Of a stretch of 40,565 nt of DNA, positions 33,409 through 40,565 are shown piece after piece (the first letter of the stretch is position 1; each line of letters starts with the position of its first letter). The notes below the pieces were generated by a model that was not told where the DNA came from, ran no database searches, and worked only from the letters and a program-made list of their open reading frames with translations. The position numbers and the translations under genes were made by a program. Origin of the DNA: Spirogloea muscicola (Eukaryota; Streptophyta; Zygnematophyceae; Spirogloeales; Spirogloeaceae); the NCBI GenBank assembly GCA_009602725.1, contig WELB01000048.1, positions 467,305 through 507,869 on the forward strand, in the 5' to 3' direction.

Positions 33409-33587
33409 CTTCCAGTAGAGAGAAGGCGCGCGGTGCGCATGAAATTGAAAGGGAGGCTTATTCAAGCCAATGCATTGTTCCAGTAGAGAAATGCGTGTAT
33501 ATTAAGAGATGGGGAGGCCATGTGTGGCCAAGTACAAAGGCAAGCACATTGGACAAATGTACGTCACCTGCTGCTAAGCTGACCCGC

Positions 33588-33790
33588 TCAGTAACCACGA
33601 GTCAGCACATAGAGGTCGCTAGCTGACGCTCGAATACCGGACGGCAATTGACTAGCTCTTGTGCCAGCAGCTAAGGCTCGACCAGCTTTCTGATGCAGAG
33701 CATACGCCTGAGCTCGTTGCAGACAGGTTGACACTCGACGTCGCAGAAATGACAGATAGGCTGCCGGCATACCCATCTGGGCTGGGAGTA
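33588..33790 (-). mobile_element. LINE-like ORF 3' tail, copy F
   Basis: The minus-strand frame reads GMPAAYLSFLRRRVSTCLQR, then AQAYALHQKAGRALAAGTR, and ends ASASDLYVLTRGY with TGA at 33588-33590. The frame is intact. The downstream flank (GTACAAAGGCAAGCACAT in + orientation near 33532) is shared with copy G at 36718, marking a common 3'-UTR. Confidence 0.65.
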
Positions 33791-34146
33791 GAGTAGAGGG
33801 CGATGGCAGTAATGGCCAGCCCAGAAATGGAATGAAGAGACTTCGACGGGGCCAGTCAAACGCTGCAGCACACAGCGACTCAAGTGGCCACTGAGTGTTA
33901 TCCCCTGGAACGGCCAGGAAAGGTTGACGAACGGCTCTTCCAATGCAAGGCTGTGGAATGTCACTTATTAGAGGCTTAGTTAGTGGCGCAACGAGCCGTC
34001 GGGGGAGGCGTCGACGGGGTGCCCCCAGCGACGGCGCGAGACGGCGGCGGCCATCAAAATCTAACGGTGGGACGCGGCACCGGCTCGTCTCGAGCAAAGC
34101 GAGCGGCACCCGCGCGAGGCGCGGGGCGGGCCTCGCGGCGGCGGCC

Positions 34147-34250
34147 ATGGCGGCGGCCGCCACGCGGGAGCTGCAGCGGCAGCTCGACGCCGCCGCNGAA
34201 CTGACTTGGGACGGCCCTCGCTCGCCGCGGTGTTGGCTCCGCCTGCTGCG

Positions 34251-34288
<38 letters not shown>

Positions 34289-35318
34289 GGGGCAGACATA
34301 GCGCGGAACCACCAGATGCGCAAGCAGTACACCATCCAGCACAGCGAGAACGACATGGTGCAGAAGGTGGGCCCAGGCCCCTTCACCGTGACACTTCAGA
34401 AAGCGTCTGAACTCTCGACCGTCAGACCATGGAGCCCAATAGGTTTGCCGTGGCTGCCGCGGCGGCGGCCAGGAGCTGGAGCTTCTGGAGGACGACGCGG
34501 CGGTGTACAAGCTCATCGGGCCGGTGCTGGTGCGGCAGGACCTGGTGGAGGCGCGCGCCAACGTGGCCAAGCGCATCGAGTACATCACTGCAGAGCAGTG
34601 AGAGCCAGCCCCTCGATACCCTTTACTCGGCTTGAGGCGAGGACGCCCATAGCTGAGGGCGCCCACCTGCCAGCCACGCCTAAGGGCCACTCGAGGACGT
34701 CTTGTCGGCTGCCCAACAGGGTCGCTAGCCAGGCAGCCTCGTGACAGCAACTGGCTGGCTGATCAAGGGTGCCTCACTTCTAGGGGCAGAGCTTGGACGC
34801 GCTGCAGACTTACTGCTGCATGCTTGAACAAGTGTAGCTTGCCACAGTGTAGTCTGGAGGACCTCAATCTAGTCGGTTAGGATATTTGCTTGATCTTTGC
34901 GAGACTGTCATCGACGTGCAGACTCACGTCCCCCCCATCACTGCCGCTCTGCTGGTACAGGAAGCGGCTTGATGCTACGCTGAAGCAGCTGGAGGAAAGG
35001 CAGGACACAAAGCGAGACGAGGTGGGTCAGTTGGCAATTAAACATACAGGGCCACGGGCGGCAGCAGCAATGACAGCTAGACAACAGCACGACTGGGTAG
35101 CTGGCTATGCTGGCTATGCTAGCTGGCTATGGAGCCCTTGCATTGGCACACACGTAGGCCTGCAATTGCGTGGATGCCATCTGCACTGCCGTATTGGCTG
35201 AAAGCAGATAAGAGATAAGCGAACGGCTCTTCTGGTGCCGGTGCTGCGTTATGTGCAGGTGCTGAGAGTCCAGGGACGGCTACAGCAGATGCAGGGGCCG
35301 CAGCCGATGCAAGCCTGA
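34147..35318 (+). CDS. PFD6: Prefoldin subunit 6, 5 exons (exon 1 unresolved)
   Basis: Beta-type subunit of the hexameric prefoldin chaperone, which delivers nascent actin and tubulin to the CCT chaperonin. Exons: 34147 to about 34200 (MAAAATRELQRQLDAA), 34296-34366 (IARNHQMRKQYTIQHSEND), 34473-34597 (ELELLEDDAAVYKLIGPVLV, then EARANVAKRIEYITAE), 34961-35021 (KRLDATLKQLEERQDTKRDE), and 35259-35318 (VLRVQGRLQQMQGPQPMQA, TGA). The order of coiled coil, beta hairpins with GPVLV, and coiled coil matches the subunit 6 family at about 125 aa. Exon 1 holds an unresolved base (34197), lacks an obvious donor, and about eight residues expected before IARNH are missing. The segment before exon 2 is a GGC run instead of a pyrimidine tract, so collapse or error of the repeat in the assembly is likely. 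Splice signals of exons 3-5 are good. Confidence 0.82.
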
Positions 35319-35570
35319 CGTCCCTCAGCTGTACATAGCAGAAGAGCCAGCATGTGCAGGACGCTTTTGCTATGATGTGCATTTGGCTTCCTCTGAGGAC
35401 GAAGCCAAGCGGGAGTCACTGAAGACCTTGAGACTGTGGCAGCACCTCATGTCCCTCAGCTGTACATAGCAGAAGGGCCAGCATTTGCAGGATGCTTTTG
35501 CTACGACGTGCATGCTGCTTCCTCTGAGGACAGAAACTGAAGACCTTGAGGCTGCTGCAGCACCTGATAG
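35316..35570 (+). repeat. Tandem duplication (about 134 + 121 nt) with coding-like content
   Basis: Unit 1 (35316-35449) and unit 2 (35450-35570) share long blocks such as GTCCCTCAGCTGTACATAGC and GCTTCCTCTGAGGAC. Unit 1 is open for 46 codons from 35329 (LYIAEEPACAGRFCYDVHLA, then SSEDEAKRESLKTL). Unit 2 begins similarly (LYIAEGPAFAGCFCYDVH) but stops early. Each begins after an AG that could be a splice acceptor. The first unit overlaps the prefoldin stop codon. I do not recognise the peptide; it may be a decayed duplicated exon. Confidence 0.7.
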
Positions 35571-36255
35571 GGCAAGTGCTGTGGAGGAGCACCTGAGCTG
35601 CCATCAACAGGCAGGCACTGACAGGTGCTCGTGCATGCTACTTCAAGAGTTGCGGCAATTACGAGGCAGGCACCGGGGCTGCAGCTAGAGCAGGCTTCGT
35701 GACTGCTTGTCAGCAGAGGCGCTTGGGAGCAGCCAAGGCGAGGATGCCAAGAAGGTTCTTGTTGCTTGACATGAGGGTGTCAGTTCGCTTCTCAAACCAG
35801 CGAGTCATGCCACAGATGTGGGATGGATACAAATAATTGAAACACGAATCTGTTTGTTGTAGCAAGCAGAGGCTGGCAGTAGGCTCACATCCAGACTCGC
35901 CCCAGCTTGTGCAGCAGGGTTAGTGCTTCGCCTTAGTGCTTCGCCTGGCCCCCTTCTTCTTGGGCTTCTTGTACTCTGCTCATTCTCTTTTGGGCTGGCT
36001 GTTCCAGCCCCTATCCTCAATGGGCGAGCTCTTTCTTCTCCTCTCCTCCCTCAGCTCATCTGAGTTCCTCTTTCTGACATAGAACTACTGATTGGGCCTT
36101 GAGCTGCCCAGTCTGCGGCCCACATAGCCTAGATACAGCCCAGCATATGCTTGGTATACACACGGCTGGCGCTCACAGCCGCCCTTAAATACTAGAATTG
36201 CTGGCAACAAGCGCAAGCTGATGATTCATGCCATGATGTGTCTGTCGTCGTGGAA
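35571..36255. other. Intergenic region with retroelement relic (copy L)
   Basis: No gene is seen. At about 35985-36030 there is a family 3'-UTR arm (TTTTGGGCTGGCTGTTCCAG, then CAATGGGCGAGC). At 36040-36091 a plus-strand relic reads SSSEFLFLT then a stop and N-Y-stop, matching the end of copy A; its 3' flank also resembles copy A. Confidence 0.5.
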
Positions 36256-36334
36256 CTAGTGGCCACCATGATGGCCATGGCGGCGGCGCGTCGGCCGAGG
36301 CCACACAGCGAGGGCGGCTTGCCGTGTTCCCTTC

Positions 36335-36600
36335 AGCGACCGCCATTGGCGCTGCCGCCGCCGCCAACGACGCGGCTTCCGCCAGCGCCGCCGCCGCCTC
36401 CGCCGGCAGTGCCGCCGCTGGCAGCTTGCCCTGTAGTGGTGCGAGCGTAGGCGAGGACTAGCGCGGCGGGAAGGAGCACCATCTCTGCCAGCGTTGCCGC
36501 GCGAGTCATCAGCGGCACGGCCATGGCCGCCGCCGCCGCCGCCGCCGCCCCCGCCGACGACGCCGCCGCCGACGCCGCCGCCGACGCCGCTGCGGCGGAC
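36335..36600 (-). other. GCC-rich segment resembling an orphan first exon
   Basis: A minus-strand Met in a GGCCATGGCC context reads MAVPLMTRAATLAEMVLLPA and a hydrophobic ALVLAYA stretch, then Gly-rich sequence. This looks like the GC-rich first exons of other genes in the window, and the hydrophobic run could be a signal or membrane segment. I find no following exon, and retroelement-related repeats lie on both sides. It may be a promoter plus exon cut off by insertions, or only simple sequence. Confidence 0.2.
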
Positions 36601-36620
36601 CGTCGCCTTGGCGTGAGCCC

Positions 36621-37154
36621 AGAAGAGTGAGGCTGCTGATATGGAAACGAGCGGCCGTGAAAGCCAGAAGGAATAAGTCGTGTATTTGAAACAAACGAAT
36701 GCCAATGGCCAAATACAAAGGCAAGCACATCTGAAGACCTACATAACCTACAGCAGATTGACCCGCTCAGTAACAACGGGTCAAAACATGAAGGTCGCTA
36801 ATTGATGCATGAATACTAGATGTCAGCTACGAAGCCCTTCTGCCACCAACTAGAGCTCGCCCACCTTTCTGGTGCAAGGCATTAGCCTGAGCACGCTGCA
36901 AATAGGCCGAAACTCGTCGTCGCAAGAAAGACAGGTATGCAGCTGGCAAGCCCATCTCAGCCGGAAACACATCTGCACGACGTGTGTAGTCTAGATTGGC
37001 AATGTTTTGGAGGAGGGTGTGGAAACGAGGACCCAGACAGCCAAAGATGTCGATTGCCGCTGGCAGGAGCTGATCGCATTGTGGGTAGTCGGAGAAGTGC
37101 CCAGAAGGATGAGGCTGCTGATATGGAAACGAGCGGCCGTGAAAGCCAGAAGGA
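36621..37154. repeat. Pair of about 52-nt direct repeats
   Basis: The blocks at 36621-36672 and about 37102-37154 share AGGCTGCTGATATGGAAACG and AGCGGCCGTGAAAGCCAGAA contiguously with almost no difference. The right copy is inside retroelement copy G next to the rpl2-like fragment. The left copy borders the GCC-rich segment. The minus-strand peptide SGFHGRSFPYQQPH is common to both. Confidence 0.85.
36767..37095 (-). mobile_element. LINE-like ORF 3' tail, copy G
   Basis: The minus-strand frame reads LLPAAIDIFGCLGPRFHTLL, then MGLPAAYLSFLRRRVSAYLQ and ANALHQKGGRAL. It then shifts frame before SISDLHVLTRCY-stop (TGA at 36767-36769). It retains the AIDxxG and Leu-rich helix part also seen in copy D, so it is the second-longest copy. 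Confidence 0.65.
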
Positions 37155-37159
37155 GACGC

Positions 37160-37390
37160 TCGTCCTTTATCTTCCAATTTGGAGAGCAGTTGAGCAAAAC
37201 AGCCTGCAGCTCGAGCTGACTTTCCACCTTGGCCAGGGTTCCACTCTACATTAAACACGTTAGTACCTAATGGTATAGATGGTAAAGGCTGAGAATTTTG
37301 TACTACGAGACCTTCTTCATGTGTAGCGCCTGCTAAAACATCACTGACTCGTGTTGTATTAGCTAAGTTAGTTATATTAGTTATGTGAGC
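37160..37390 (-). pseudogene. rpl2: Organellar-type ribosomal protein L2 (rpl2) fragment, likely mitochondrial DNA insertion
   Basis: About 77 uninterrupted minus-strand codons read through VSDVLAGATHEEGLVVQN, PLPSIPLGTNVFNVEWNPGQ and GGKSARAAGCFAQLLSK. This matches the middle of bacterial-type L2 (family pattern PLxxIPxGTxxHNIExxPGQG, then RAAGxxAxLL), closest in feel to mitochondrial rpl2. The segment is clearly more AT-rich than its surroundings. It is flanked by retroelement 3'-UTR blocks on one side and copy G on the other. No L2 N-terminus or C-terminal LPSG/HPHGGG region follows, so it is a fragment. It could instead be one exon of a nuclear-transferred rpl2 gene, but I see no companion exons. 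Confidence 0.6.
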
Positions 37391-37424
37391 ATGAAATGAG
37401 AAGAGAAAGCGCGGCCAGATTGGC

Positions 37425-37515
37425 TGGTGGCTGTGAGAGGCCAGCCCAAAGAATGAAAGCGCGGCCAGATTGACTGGTGGCTGCGAGAGGCCAGCCCAAA
37501 GGAATGGACAAAGTC
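37425..37515. repeat. Tandem duplication of a retroelement 3'-UTR block
   Basis: Two adjacent copies of about 47 nt (AAGCGCGGCCAGATTG, CTGGTGGCTG-GAGAGGCC, AGCCCAAAG) carry the family GGCTGGCC arm, in minus orientation, next to copy H. Confidence 0.8.
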
Positions 37516-37580
37516 TGAAGGAGCCGGATGGAGCAGTAAGCAAGGTACTAATAAGTGCTAAGACGGCAGCAAGGGGACTC

Positions 37581-37790
37581 TCAGTAACCTCTAGTCAGTA
37601 GATGCAGATCAAAATAGCTAGCAGGCGGATAGCGGGCGAGCACTTTCTTCCTTCTGATAGACGTCGCCCTGACGGAAGCCGGAGGCCGCAGCCAAGGCGC
37701 GGCCTGCGCGCAAGTGTACCGCGAAGGCAAGGGACCGCTGCAAAGAAATGGCCAAGCGCATCCGGAAGACCTGAGTAAGGGACCCGGCGA
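37581..37790 (-). mobile_element. LINE-like ORF 3' tail, copy H
   Basis: The minus strand reads VFRMRLAISLQRSLAFAVHL, then RAGRALAAASGF, then after a frame change ASYFDLHLLTRGY with the stop at 37581-37583. It is closely similar to copy D and C, with the 3'-UTR shared with copy I (CTCCGGCTCCTTCAGACTTT). Confidence 0.65.
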
Positions 37791-38813
37791 CATTGGAGCC
37801 AGGCTGCTAGCCCTGCTGCCCGTGGCGGCGGGCCACAGGAATGGACAAGCTCTGAAGGAGCCGAATGGTGCCGATAGTGAGCAACTCGCTTGGTGAAATG
37901 GGTAAACACGGCATACTGAAAATTTGCTCCTTTTATCGGTGGCCAACGCAAGCCAATACGCTGTTCAGACTAAAGCTAGTGCAAGAAGTGGGGCTACATG
38001 AAACGAAGCCAGAATGGACGAAAGTCGAGATGCCACTGCTCTGGTCCAGGCACCGCCTCTCTCCTCCCTGCGCTTCTACTGGCTTTTCCAGCTGCTCTTC
38101 TAACATCAGCAGCCGCATTCGGCTCGCCTCTGCGAGCCCGTCTACCTCCCGCGAAAGGAAACACGAAAAAACAAGAACAAACCTCGACAAATAGCTCTTC
38201 TCTTCCTCTCAACGCTTGTGGCAATTCTTGGGGCCTGTTACGCCCAGCAAAACAAGAAGAAGAAGGGCTCGCCCATTGAGTAAAGGGGCTGGAAAAGCCA
38301 GCCCAAAGCAGAATGAACAAAGACGAGAAGGGGCCAGGGGGAGCGCTAAGAAAGCCATGCCTTCGCATGGCTCATAGTGTAGAGTGAAGCTCCGCTCGTG
38401 CTCGCAACTGCTGCTTTGCCCTTACTATGACCACATCATAGGTCGTCGAAAAGTGGAGAAAGGGGTTGAGCATTCTGTAACCTCTCCAAGCTGCAACAGA
38501 TTGTCGTGGAACCCTGATCATAAGCACTAGCTCAGCAATGTTCGTCACTCTCTCATTGTCAATCAATAGCCGCTCTGTAATTAGTCACATTGCGTTCAAT
38601 TGTTCTCGCAATGATCACTTGCTATTGACCACTAATCTTCAAGCAACCTCATTGAGGTGTTCACAATGGCTTGATGAACGAGCTTCAACGCTCTTCTGAA
38701 TATATGTATATTCAAAATTGAGCTCAGAGCGACACCAATCCAAATACTGTGACTTCAGCATGTCAGCAGTTGATGACAAGCTTCATGAATTAAGTCTAAA
38801 AGCAGCGCAAGCT
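37791..38813. other. Intergenic region with further repeat fragments
   Basis: Sequence at 37900-38000 is related to the arms of the 12.7-kb inverted repeat. A family 3'-UTR arm lies at 38255-38340 (GGGCTCGCCCATTGAGTAAA, then GGCTGGAAAAGCCAGCCC). Small palindromes occur at 38354-38373 (AGCCATGC-GCATGGCT) and 38698-38713 (GAATATATGTATATTC). No supported gene is seen; the last 250 bases are probably the RING gene 3'-UTR. Confidence 0.5.
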
Positions 38814-40418
38814 TCAGGTTGACGAGCAACCGCCCTCAATCTCCGGCTGCACCTGCAGCACAACATGGCCGTCGTGCTGCTCAACCTGGGTGGCTTGCTC
38901 GGCTGGCTGTCCAGGTTGAGCGGTTCCTACAGTCGAGGTGCACTCTTGGCTAGAACCAACTTCTTCCTGTGCTGGGCAGGCGCCCGCCACTGGCGGTGGG
39001 CTGTCCAGGACCTTGGATGTGAGAAGTGACATGCGGCAAATGGGGCACGTAGTGTGGTGCTCCAGCCAGGCATCGATGCACTCTACATGGAACACGTGCC
39101 GGCACGCTGGCAGTTGCCGAAGCTGCTCTGATGGCTGGTAGTCGCTCAGGCACACGGGGCACCTGCAGACAAACGACCAGTCATATTAGGCTTCATTCAT
39201 CGCCATGCTTGGCAAGAGCAAGTGGCAAAGAGCTTGCAATTGGTGCTAAGGCAGGCAGTTGAAGTCAGCACTTGCTCTTGGCTACTGAAGCTTGTTTTGG
39301 TGGCCAACCCCGGCTTTACTGACAAGCTGAGAGAAGTCAAGGATGGGCGCAAGGACAGCAGAGGCAGGAACATCATGTAGCAGATCCAAGTGTCTGGACT
39401 GAGACCTAGCGTGCACAACATACACGCCCACATTCTTTCTCCTTGGTCACACCCCTGATTTTGTGAGGAAATGGCCCTGCGCCTGACACTTTGCATAGAC
39501 CAATCTCCTGCTTTTGCCGCTTGATGTCCCTGCGCCTGGCGAATTGTGTCCACTCTCCTTCTAGTCTACTAGTCCTCTTGGCTTCCCAGATTGCCAAAGA
39601 AGCAAAAAGTACCGCCCTTTGTGTGGGTGCAGATGCCTTAAAAAAGAGCAACTCCACATTTGCCAGCCCTGCACGACGTGGCACAGTATAAGCCCCAAGA
39701 TTGGCCAGCATCACTCACTGGGGTTCCTCAACAGTCGCTGCGGGTGCTTTAGCAGCCGTCATGATGGGGAAGGACTCGATGATGGCGCGGTCCAGCCCGT
39801 GGCTCCGCGGTTGCTGCAATGAGTCAAAAGCATGTCAAAAAGTCAGAAACACTGCAGTGCACCCTCCCTGCTGATTGCAGCTTAGGCATGTCACACTTTT
39901 TGTGGGCAGAAGTGGCCCTGTGCGTAAGGCTTTATGATGTCCAACTACGTGCCTTTGAAGCAAAGTAAGCCAAGTCAGTAAAAGTCAGCAAAAGTCAACC
40001 CAAGTTCCGGAACGTCAAGGCCGTCTCCAGAGCTTCAGGTAATCACGGCAACCCGCGAGCACATGCCTGGTGTCGCCGGCAGCCGGCAGCCGGCAGAGGG
40101 CGCCGGCGCTCAGACAAGCGCTGCAGGCAAGTCTTGCAGAGGGGGAGGGGGAAGTACCTGGCTGGCGGCCTGGCCCACCATGATGCTGATGGCGCGCGAG
40201 CGGGCGAAGCGGCGGCGGTAGCGCTGCCGCCGCTTGATGTACAGGACGCAGAGGAGGATGAGGAGGATGAAGGTGAAGACGATGGGCGTGAGGAAGATGA
40301 GGCCCTGGTACAGCTGCAGCGCCCGCACCGTGCAGTCGTCGCCGCTGTCGTCCACGGAGCAGCCGGACCCCGCCGGCGGCGGCGCCGCCGGCGGCGGCGG
40401 CAGAGAGCCGGTGGACAT
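38814..40418 (-). CDS. ATL-like RING-H2 membrane E3 ubiquitin ligase, 3 exons, 234 aa
   Basis: Exons (minus strand): 40418-40158, 39813-39719, 39162-38814; total 705 nt ending in a stop. The N-terminus is Pro/Ala-rich, followed by one hydrophobic membrane segment (about residues 38-60, LIFLTPIVFTFILLILLC) and a basic stop-transfer run (KRRQRYRRR). Exon 2 carries the GLD motif (HGLDRAIIESFPI, Gly93-Leu94-Asp95), diagnostic of the plant ATL family. Exon 3 carries the RING-H2: Cys120, Cys123, Cys139, His141, His144, Cys147, Cys158, Cys161, with the ATL-type Trp at 151 (CIDAWLEHHTTCPIC). The order of membrane segment, GLD and RING matches ATL proteins, which ubiquitinate membrane-proximal targets. 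The tail is Gln/Glu-rich without recognised motifs. The substrate is unknown. The promoter runs off the window edge through a GGC run. Confidence 0.9.
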
Positions 40419-40565
40419 GGCTTGGGCGCGCGCGGCGAGGGCCAGGGCCCGGGCAGCCGCGTCGATGATCCCGAGCTCCAGAGGCAGGCGGCGGCCGAGG
40501 GCCGGCCGGCTACGGCAGAGCGCGTCCGGCCGCGGCCATGGCCGGCGGCGGCGGCGGCGGCGGCG

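Larger units (their letters stand above)
32682..34146. other. Intergenic region between CPSF73 and prefoldin with simple repeat and retroelement copy
   Basis: It contains the CPSF73 3' flank, a GA dinucleotide run, a block related to the 12.7-kb inverted repeat (33420-33480, GCGCGCGGTGCGCATGAAAT), retroelement tail copy F on the minus strand, and a GC-rich segment from about 33985 that is probably the prefoldin promoter. Confidence 0.5.

Noticed and set aside
38372-38566. Minus-strand frame of 64 codons upstream of the RING gene 3' end
   Set aside because: No family resemblance, no splice context, and it lies among retroelement fragments.
1-40565. tRNA or rRNA genes
   Set aside because: On reading both strands I found no convincing A-box/B-box pair with a cloverleaf and no rRNA core motif; a covariance-model scan would be needed to exclude them fully.

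Overview
The window is nuclear DNA of a green-lineage eukaryote, most likely a streptophyte (charophyte-grade) alga. The evidence is GT-AG intron-rich genes, plant-type telomere-like motifs, a plant-style CPSF73 and ATL-type RING gene, and phytochromes with the PAS-GAF-PHY-PAS-PAS-histidine-kinase layout of streptophytes. The species cannot be named from this sequence. First exons and promoters are rich in GCC/GGC repeats. There is one 902-base assembly gap (13331-14232) and single Ns at 27323 and 34197.

Layout: (1) 475-1648 (+), a small four-exon FAM173/ATPSCKMT-like methyltransferase. (2) 2627-12147 (-), phytochrome 1, 24 exons, 1378 aa. (3) 12148-17545, a repeat-filled spacer with many 5'-truncated copies of a retroelement 3' end, often tail to tail. 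(4) 17546-26110 (-), phytochrome 2, 24 exons, 1166 aa, a tandem paralogue. (5) 26111-27590, a divergent promoter region. (6) 27591-32681 (+), CPSF73-I, 12 exons, 689 aa, all catalytic residues present. (7) 34147-35318 (+), prefoldin subunit 6, with a poorly resolved first exon. (8) 35319-38813, a second retroelement-rich spacer with an organellar rpl2-like fragment. (9) 38814-40418 (-), an ATL-like RING-H2 E3 ligase, three exons, 234 aa.

The most interesting content is the phytochrome pair. I reconstructed both genes exon by exon. Both have 24 coding exons; 15 have identical lengths, and the intron phases agree wherever I derived them in both genes. Both keep the bilin-binding Cys and the PHY-tongue PRxSF motif. 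Unlike canonical land-plant phytochromes, copy 1 has a textbook kinase (His-Glu-Ile-Arg-Asn-Pro H-box, N, G1 and G2 boxes). Copy 2 keeps the His and ATP site but has a degraded H-box and dimerisation helix. Both share an undescribed motif around GEWSS just after the kinase, and copy 1 continues into a further tail of about 200 residues. This suggests a light-regulated kinase pair diverging after tandem duplication.

All gene models are hand-built from splice signals and remembered family sequence patterns; no alignment or database search was run. Exon sums are multiples of three for every gene except the prefoldin, whose exon 1 is unresolved.
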